A DNA stretch of 64,000 nt, from contig NZ_PVNS01000005.1 of NCBI RefSeq assembly GCF_002993335.1, forward strand, positions 1 through 64,000, read 5' to 3'. The translations under genes were made by a program, and so were the position numbers. The notes below the pieces were generated by a model. The model was not told the DNA's origin. It did not search any database and saw nothing but the letters and a program-made list of their open reading frames with translations. Source of the DNA: Alkalicoccus urumqiensis (lineage in GTDB: Bacteria > Bacillota > Bacilli > Bacillales > Salisediminibacteriaceae). This document shows, one piece after another, positions 59,859 through 64,000 of the stretch. Numbering within the stretch: position 1 is the first letter of the stretch; every line of letters begins with the position of its first letter.

Positions 59859-60875
59859 TCATTGCTTCGGCGGGGCGGTGCTTTCCCTTATAACCAGTTT
59901 CACATCAAACGTTTCTCCTGCTGCGGGATGTCCTTTCATCGTTTCGATCAATTTTTCAGCGGCGGCCGTCCCCTTCTGCATAATATGCTGGCGCACGGTC
60001 GTCAGTGAGGGTGTCGTATACCGGCTGATGTGAATGTCATCAAAGCCTGTGACAGATACATCTTCCGGTACGCGTACACCTGCTTCATACAATGCCCGTA
60101 TGACACCGAAAGCCGTAATGTCCGATGTACAGACAATGGCTGTCCGGGAACTGCCCGCAAGCTTTTTCCCAATCATCCAGCCGCTCTCCAGCCGGTGCGT
60201 CGTTTCTGCCGTTTCCGGAGAGGGTACTGTCATTCCCCGCTCCTGAAATGCCCGCGTAAACCCTTTGTACCGGTGTACTTCCACCGGGTTTTCCAGACCC
60301 GTAGTAAGAAAGGCAATGTTCTCATGACCCAGGCTCAGCAGGTGCTCCGCTGCCAGAAAGCCGCCTTTCTCGTCGTTTATATTTACAGAAGGGTATTTTC
60401 CCGTATGCTCCTCATATGTATCAATGAGCACGGCGGGCACTTCCATACTTCTCATTTCTGCATAAATCGACGCTGGAAACAGACCGAGAAACAGCAGGCC
60501 GTCAAGCCGCCGCTTCTGAACCCAGTTCCGGTATTCCTCCGGACGGGCCAGTCCGGTAAGAAGCACATCAAATCCGTTTTCTCTGGCTACTTTTTCAATC
60601 GCGCTGATCATTTCGTTGTAATACGTGTTTTCCTGCATGACGTTGGCAATCGAAGCGTCCACAAGCGGCAGTATCACACCGATCATATTGGATGTGCGCT
60701 TCGTCAGGGAACGGGCCGTGAAATCCGGCTGGTAATCCAGCTCCGATGCTGCCTGGAGTACCCGGGCCTTTGTTTCTGCAGACACTTTCCGGATGTCATT
60801 CAGCACGTAGGATACTGCTGCTTTCGAAACGCCGGCCCGCTCTGCTACGTCTTTAATCGTTGCACGCCGCTTCAT
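59859..60875 (-). CDS. LacI-family regulator of the ThuA/Gfo operon
   Basis: A 338-residue LacI-type repressor. [27 protein letters not shown] is the DNA-binding part, and the core is of the sugar-binding type. First gene of the operon. GAGGGG precedes the ATG. Two palindromic operators and a cre lie upstream, so it likely represses itself and the four metabolic genes. Confidence 0.93.
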   Translation of the reverse strand: MKRRATIKDVAERAGVSKAAVSYVLNDIRKVSAETKARVLQAASELDYQPDFTARSLTKRTSNMIGVILPLVDASIANVMQENTYYNEMISAIEKVARENGFDVLLTGLARPEEYRNWVQKRRLDGLLFLGLFPASIYAEMRSMEVPAVLIDTYEEHTGKYPSVNINDEKGGFLAAEHLLSLGHENIAFLTTGLENPVEVHRYKGFTRAFQERGMTVPSPETAETTHRLESGWMIGKKLAGSSRTAIVCTSDITAFGVIRALYEAGVRVPEDVSVTGFDDIHISRYTTPSLTTVRQHIMQKGTAAAEKLIETMKGHPAAGETFDVKLVIRESTAPPKQ

Positions 60876-60896
60876 CGGCCCGTCCCCTCCTTTCAG

Positions 60897-60910
60897 GTGA
60901 ACCGGTTCAC
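60897..60910. promoter_or_regulatory. LacI-type operator, proximal
   Basis: Perfect 14-bp palindrome GTGAACCGGTTCAC in the leader of the LacI gene. Confidence 0.85.
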
Positions 60911-60952
60911 ATACCGTGCCTGTACTGCTTTTTTAACAGGCTGTGCAGTTTT

Positions 60953-60966
60953 GTTAACCGGTTCAC
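60953..60966. promoter_or_regulatory. LacI-type operator, distal
   Basis: GTTAACCGGTTCAC, the same operator with one change, 56 bp from the proximal copy and just downstream of the promoter. Confidence 0.8.
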
Positions 60967-60980
60967 GTCCTATACGTAGT

Positions 60981-61009
60981 ATCATAAAACCTTTTGAAAA
61001 CGTTGTCAA
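60981..61009 (-). promoter_or_regulatory. Sigma-A promoter of the LacI-thuA-Gfo operon
   Basis: Minus strand TTGACA (61004-61009), 17-base spacer, TATGAT (60981-60986): near-consensus. Confidence 0.88.
60995..61008 (+). promoter_or_regulatory. Catabolite-responsive element over the -35 of the LacI operon
   Basis: TGAAAACGTTGTCA fits TGWNANCGNTNWCA at all fixed positions and overlaps the -35, so CcpA would block RNA polymerase. Confidence 0.8.
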
Positions 61010-61125
61010 TCCGGAGCAGATATCTTTTTCGCTGCCTTTTGACAAATCAACGAATGTACTATATTTCCCCGGGCACAAAAATCTGCTACACTAGCGTAGG
61101 ATAAATACGAAAGGATGTTCGCACC

Positions 61126-61608
61126 ATGAGATATTACAGTCACCTGACGGCAGGTTACGCCGCTTCGCTTGCCGTTTCCACTATTCCCTTGCTGCCTGCA
61201 CCTTCCTGGAGCGCTGCAGGCGGTGCAGGACTTATTCTTGGAAGTCTGCTGCCTGACATTGATCAGGCACAGTCTTTTATCGGCAGAAGGAGCCGCGGTC
61301 TTGCTTCTATAATTCAGCTTCTTTTCGGCCACCGGGGGCTGACACATTCCGGCATCGTTCTTTTCGGTGCCGGAACTGTCTGGTTTACAGCTGGAACGTT
61401 TTTCAGCGCACTCGCCTTTGGTGTGATCGTCCACCTCCTTGCAGATCTCTGCTCCAGGGGAGGAATTCCATTGTTTGCCCCATTTGATAAAAAGCGGACG
61501 TCGATTCCGCTGTACCGTACAGGGAAGTTTTCTGAATATGTTGTTACTTTCTGTCTGATCGCTTACATTGGACTTTTTCACAGCTGGTGGACAGTGCCGA
61601 TGTTTTAA
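61126..61608 (+). CDS. YdjM-like membrane metal-dependent hydrolase family protein
   Basis: A 160-residue membrane protein of the DUF457/YdjM class, with GSLLPDIDQ, GHRGLTHS and HLLADLCSRGGIPLFAPF, the conserved His/Asp motifs that may bind metal. Three to four hydrophobic segments. The function in bacteria is poorly known. GAAAGGA precedes the ATG. Confidence 0.88.
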   Translation: MRYYSHLTAGYAASLAVSTIPLLPAPSWSAAGGAGLILGSLLPDIDQAQSFIGRRSRGLASIIQLLFGHRGLTHSGIVLFGAGTVWFTAGTFFSALAFGVIVHLLADLCSRGGIPLFAPFDKKRTSIPLYRTGKFSEYVVTFCLIAYIGLFHSWWTVPMF

Positions 61609-61674
61609 ATTTCTGCAGGAGGGAACGGGTATTAGGATAAGAGCTTTTTACGCTCCGAGAAAGGAGTCCTTTTT

Positions 61675-62190
61675 ATGGGATTGGTCGTCGAGTCACCACG
61701 GCTTTACGCACAGGCACTTTCACTCGACCTCTTCCCTCACTTGCGTCAAGCGGATTATTTTCCTCCTCACCTCGATGCCCACCTGCAGCACCTGCGCATT
61801 GATGATACTACGTATGGCTGGGGGCCCTGGATAATTTTTTTACGCGGCACAAACGAGGTAATCGGAGACATTGGTTTTAAAGGGCAGCCGGATTCCTGGA
61901 AATTCGTTGAAATCGGCTATGGAATTGTTCCCGCCCACCGCCGCAGAGGATATGCTACCGAAGCGCTTAAGACAATGCTGCGATACAGTTTTGAACAGCA
62001 CGATATTGAACGGGTCAACGCAGAATGCAGACACGACAACGATGCATCGATCCGCGTTCTCGAACATGTGAATATGATCCGCGAAGGTGAACAGCTGCAG
62101 ATGATTCACTGGCATATGACACGCACCCAGTATTTCGACCAGCGCCGACGCAGCTCTCAGAAACCCGAGACAGCCAAAAAACAACTGTAA
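61675..62190 (+). CDS. GNAT-family N-acetyltransferase
   Basis: A 171-residue GNAT protein. The acetyl-CoA loop is YGIVPAHRRRGYATEALKTML (split as VPAHRRRGYATEA), followed by VNAECRHDNDASIRVLEHVNM, typical of RimJ/RimL-like members. Substrate unknown. AAAGGAG precedes the ATG. Confidence 0.9.
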   Translation: MGLVVESPRLYAQALSLDLFPHLRQADYFPPHLDAHLQHLRIDDTTYGWGPWIIFLRGTNEVIGDIGFKGQPDSWKFVEIGYGIVPAHRRRGYATEALKTMLRYSFEQHDIERVNAECRHDNDASIRVLEHVNMIREGEQLQMIHWHMTRTQYFDQRRRSSQKPETAKKQL

Positions 62191-62195
62191 CTCCT

Positions 62196-62224
62196 GCATG
62201 ACAGCCCTGCTGTCATGCTTTTTT
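62196..62224 (+). terminator. Terminator after the acetyltransferase gene
   Basis: Stem GCATGACAG/CTGTCATGC (62196-62204 with 62210-62218) followed by TTTTTT. Confidence 0.9.
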
Positions 62225-62274
62225 GATGGTTCACCGATTCCTGCATCCAATTTAAACAGACCCATCAAAACAGC

Positions 62275-62305
62275 AAAAAGCCCTCCCATCAATAGGATGA
62301 GAGGG
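62275..62305 (-). terminator. Terminator of the arsA-like gene
   Basis: Stem CCCTC-CATC/GATG-GAGGG (62281-62290 with 62296-62305), followed on the minus strand by CTTTTTG. Confidence 0.85.
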
Positions 62306-62313
62306 GTATTTAT

Positions 62314-64000
62314 CTAGTTATTCACTGATGCCTTTTTTATCTCCGGCTCTGGCACCCATGCTTTCCAGACTGCAGCCGGAGCTGTTTCGGTTACTTTCGT
62401 TATCCACCGGTTTTCAGCAGCTGCTCTTGCCTGAAGAAGCGGATCGGTGACTGGCGCAGCCGACAGCGCCTGGTTAATGATCCACCAGGACGGCGTAATC
62501 CCTGCACGGGCGAGATCCTGCTGCAGCCGCTCTGCTTCGTAAAACGGCGTCGCTTCCGGCAGTGTCACAACGACGACACTCGTATAATCCGGGTCACGGA
62601 GCCGTGGCAGAAGAGAAGCCGCCGCCTCACCGCCGCTGCTGTTTTTCGTCATCATTTCGCGGTGGAACGACTCCGACGCATCCAGTAGAAGCAGGGTGTG
62701 CCCTGTCGGCGCCGTATCGATGACGACAAACTGCTCTTCGGCTTCCGCTATGACCGAGGCAAATGCCTGAAATACTGCGATTTCCTCGGTGCACGGGGAG
62801 TCCAGATCCTCTTTCATAAACGCCACTTCGTCTTCCGAAAGCGAGCGTCCCGCCTGTTCGAGTACGCGGTTTTTATAGGTTTCCGTTTCTTTTTTCGGAT
62901 CGATCCGGCTGACCGTAAGTGTATCCGGCAGGTCTGTGCCGGCCGCATCTTCAATATGGGCTGCGGGATCGGTCGTCGTTAAGTGAACCTGCTTCCCTTT
63001 TTCTGCAAGAGAAGCTGCGATTTGTGCTGCCATCGTCGTTTTGCCGACGCCGCCTTTGCCCATCGTCATAATGACGCCGCGTTCTTTTTTCAGAAACCCG
63101 TCAATCATCGTATCAATTTCCGGAAGGTCAGCTGTTTTTCCCACTGTTCCGGTCTCCTCCGGCTCCTGCGGGGTGAAAAACTGCGTCAGAGCATCAATCC
63201 CGGTTACATTGCCCGGGGCAAGCGGGATATAAGAAGTCTTCCTATCTGCCGGGACCGACTGAATCGATTCCCGCTGCCGCGCTTCCATCTCCGCTGCCAG
63301 TGGGTCGCTGGAGGAAGCGGTAAATACACCGTTAAAAATGAGCCGCTGATTTCGGATACCGGCTTCTTTTAACTCTTCTCCAGCACGGAGCGCTTCCTTC
63401 ACTGCGCCTCTTTCCGGTCGTGTAATGAGAAGGAGCTCTGTCTGCCTGGCGTCCTGAAGTACGCTTACTGCCTGATCGTACTGTGCCTTTTTTGACGCGA
63501 GGCCCGAAACCGGCCCAAGACAGGAAGCGCCGTGCTGATTCTCGTCGATAAACGTGCTCCACGCCTGAGGCAGCTGCAGCAGTCGAAGGGTATGACCAGT
63601 CGGTGCCGTATCAAAGAGAATATGATCGTACACTTCTCCCTCTGCTCCGGCAAGCAGCTGCGTAAATTCGTCAAACGCAGCAATTTCCATCGTACAGGCG
63701 CCTGACATCTGTTCTTCCATCGACTGAAGCGCCGACTCCGGGAGCAGCCCCCGGTATGGGCCCATCACCCGCTCTTTGTACTGCCGCACCGCTTCTTCCG
63801 GATCCAGGTTGGCTGCAGAGAGCCCCTCCACTCCCGGTACCGGCGACGCGCTGTTCGTGAGTGGAATATCGAACACATCCTGCAGATTGGAAGCCGGATC
63901 AGTACTGACAAGCAGCACCTTCTTCCCCATTCGTGCAAGTGCCACAGCACTTGCTGATGCAGTTGATGTTTTTCCGACGCCTCCTTTACCGGTTAAAAAA
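62314..64000 (-). CDS. ArsA-type arsenical pump-driving ATPase (5' end outside window)
   Basis: Partial gene, cut by the right edge; about 562 residues are visible. Two tandem ATPase halves. The first P-loop (TGKGGVGKTSTAS) is at the very edge and the second is MGKGGVGKTTMAA, each followed by DTAPTGHTLRLL-type signatures. Three cysteines (SGACTMEI, GASCLGPV, DSPCTEEI) sit in the places expected for the metalloid-binding Cys of ArsA. ArsA powers ArsB-mediated arsenite/antimonite efflux; a partner gene would be expected outside the window. Confidence 0.92.
   Translation of the reverse strand, partial: FLTGKGGVGKTSTASASAVALARMGKKVLLVSTDPASNLQDVFDIPLTNSASPVPGVEGLSAANLDPEEAVRQYKERVMGPYRGLLPESALQSMEEQMSGACTMEIAAFDEFTQLLAGAEGEVYDHILFDTAPTGHTLRLLQLPQAWSTFIDENQHGASCLGPVSGLASKKAQYDQAVSVLQDARQTELLLITRPERGAVKEALRAGEELKEAGIRNQRLIFNGVFTASSSDPLAAEMEARQRESIQSVPADRKTSYIPLAPGNVTGIDALTQFFTPQEPEETGTVGKTADLPEIDTMIDGFLKKERGVIMTMGKGGVGKTTMAAQIAASLAEKGKQVHLTTTDPAAHIEDAAGTDLPDTLTVSRIDPKKETETYKNRVLEQAGRSLSEDEVAFMKEDLDSPCTEEIAVFQAFASVIAEAEEQFVVIDTAPTGHTLLLLDASESFHREMMTKNSSGGEAAASLLPRLRDPDYTSVVVVTLPEATPFYEAERLQQDLARAGITPSWWIINQALSAAPVTDPLLQARAAAENRWITKVTETAPAAVWKAWVPEPEIKKASVNN

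Overview
The window looks like chromosome of a Gram-positive, low-to-mid GC Bacillaceae bacterium, probably moderately halophilic or alkaliphilic. The evidence is a complete Bacillus-type sigB operon next to ndoAI-ndoA, alr, acpS, a rhomboid protease and tex, plus SigX/RsiX, OpuA, a BCCT carrier, KatE and YtvA. Secreted proteins are strongly acidic, and three carry Asn/Ala/Glu/Asp-rich linkers. The genus is inferred from gene content only.

Layout: (1) 1-1224, minus strand: ten tRNA genes behind one promoter, apparently running into an rRNA operon just left of the window. (2) 1285-11876, minus: sprT-like gene, tex, rsbX-sigB-rsbW-rsbV-rsbU-rsbT-rsbS-rsbR, the ndoA/ndoAI toxin-antitoxin pair, alr and acpS. 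(3) 11957-17476: rhomboid protease, arginase and proline dehydrogenase with a sigma-54 promoter and a divergent RocR-type activator, and an MFS carrier. (4) 18140-31000: rsiX-sigX, a GbsR-type repressor with the opuA glycine-betaine operon, a channel-like protein, lipoproteins, csaA, and a BCCT carrier with an unusual octad-repeat tail. (5) 30058-32532: sucrose-type PTS permease with a LacI regulator. (6) 32813-36283: a four-gene, translationally coupled operon joining a chemoreceptor to a complete RsbV/RsbP/RsbW-like partner-switching set; this is the best candidate for an undescribed system. (7) 36422-44532: universal stress protein, SulP carrier, HAD phosphatase, methyltransferase, 2-hydroxyacid dehydrogenase, a small four-helix membrane protein and katE with a sigma-B promoter. 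(8) 44916-54489: LOV-STAS photoreceptor ytvA, galKET with a ROK protein, and the divergent fruRKA operon. (9) 54490-56031: decayed IS66 element and intergenic repeats. (10) 56032-60875: LacI, ThuA, two Gfo/Idh oxidoreductases and an epimerase-like protein, probably a 3-ketoglycoside pathway. (11) 61126-64000: YdjM-like protein, acetyltransferase and the 3' part of an ArsA-type ATPase cut by the window edge.

Together the genes describe an organism invested in general stress (RsbRST stressosome, sigma-B, YtvA, KatE), osmotic stress (OpuA, BCCT) and use of several sugars under LacI/DeoR-family and probable CcpA control. Four diverged copies of an intergenic repeat, three of them sharing a core with a compensated hairpin, are scattered through the window.
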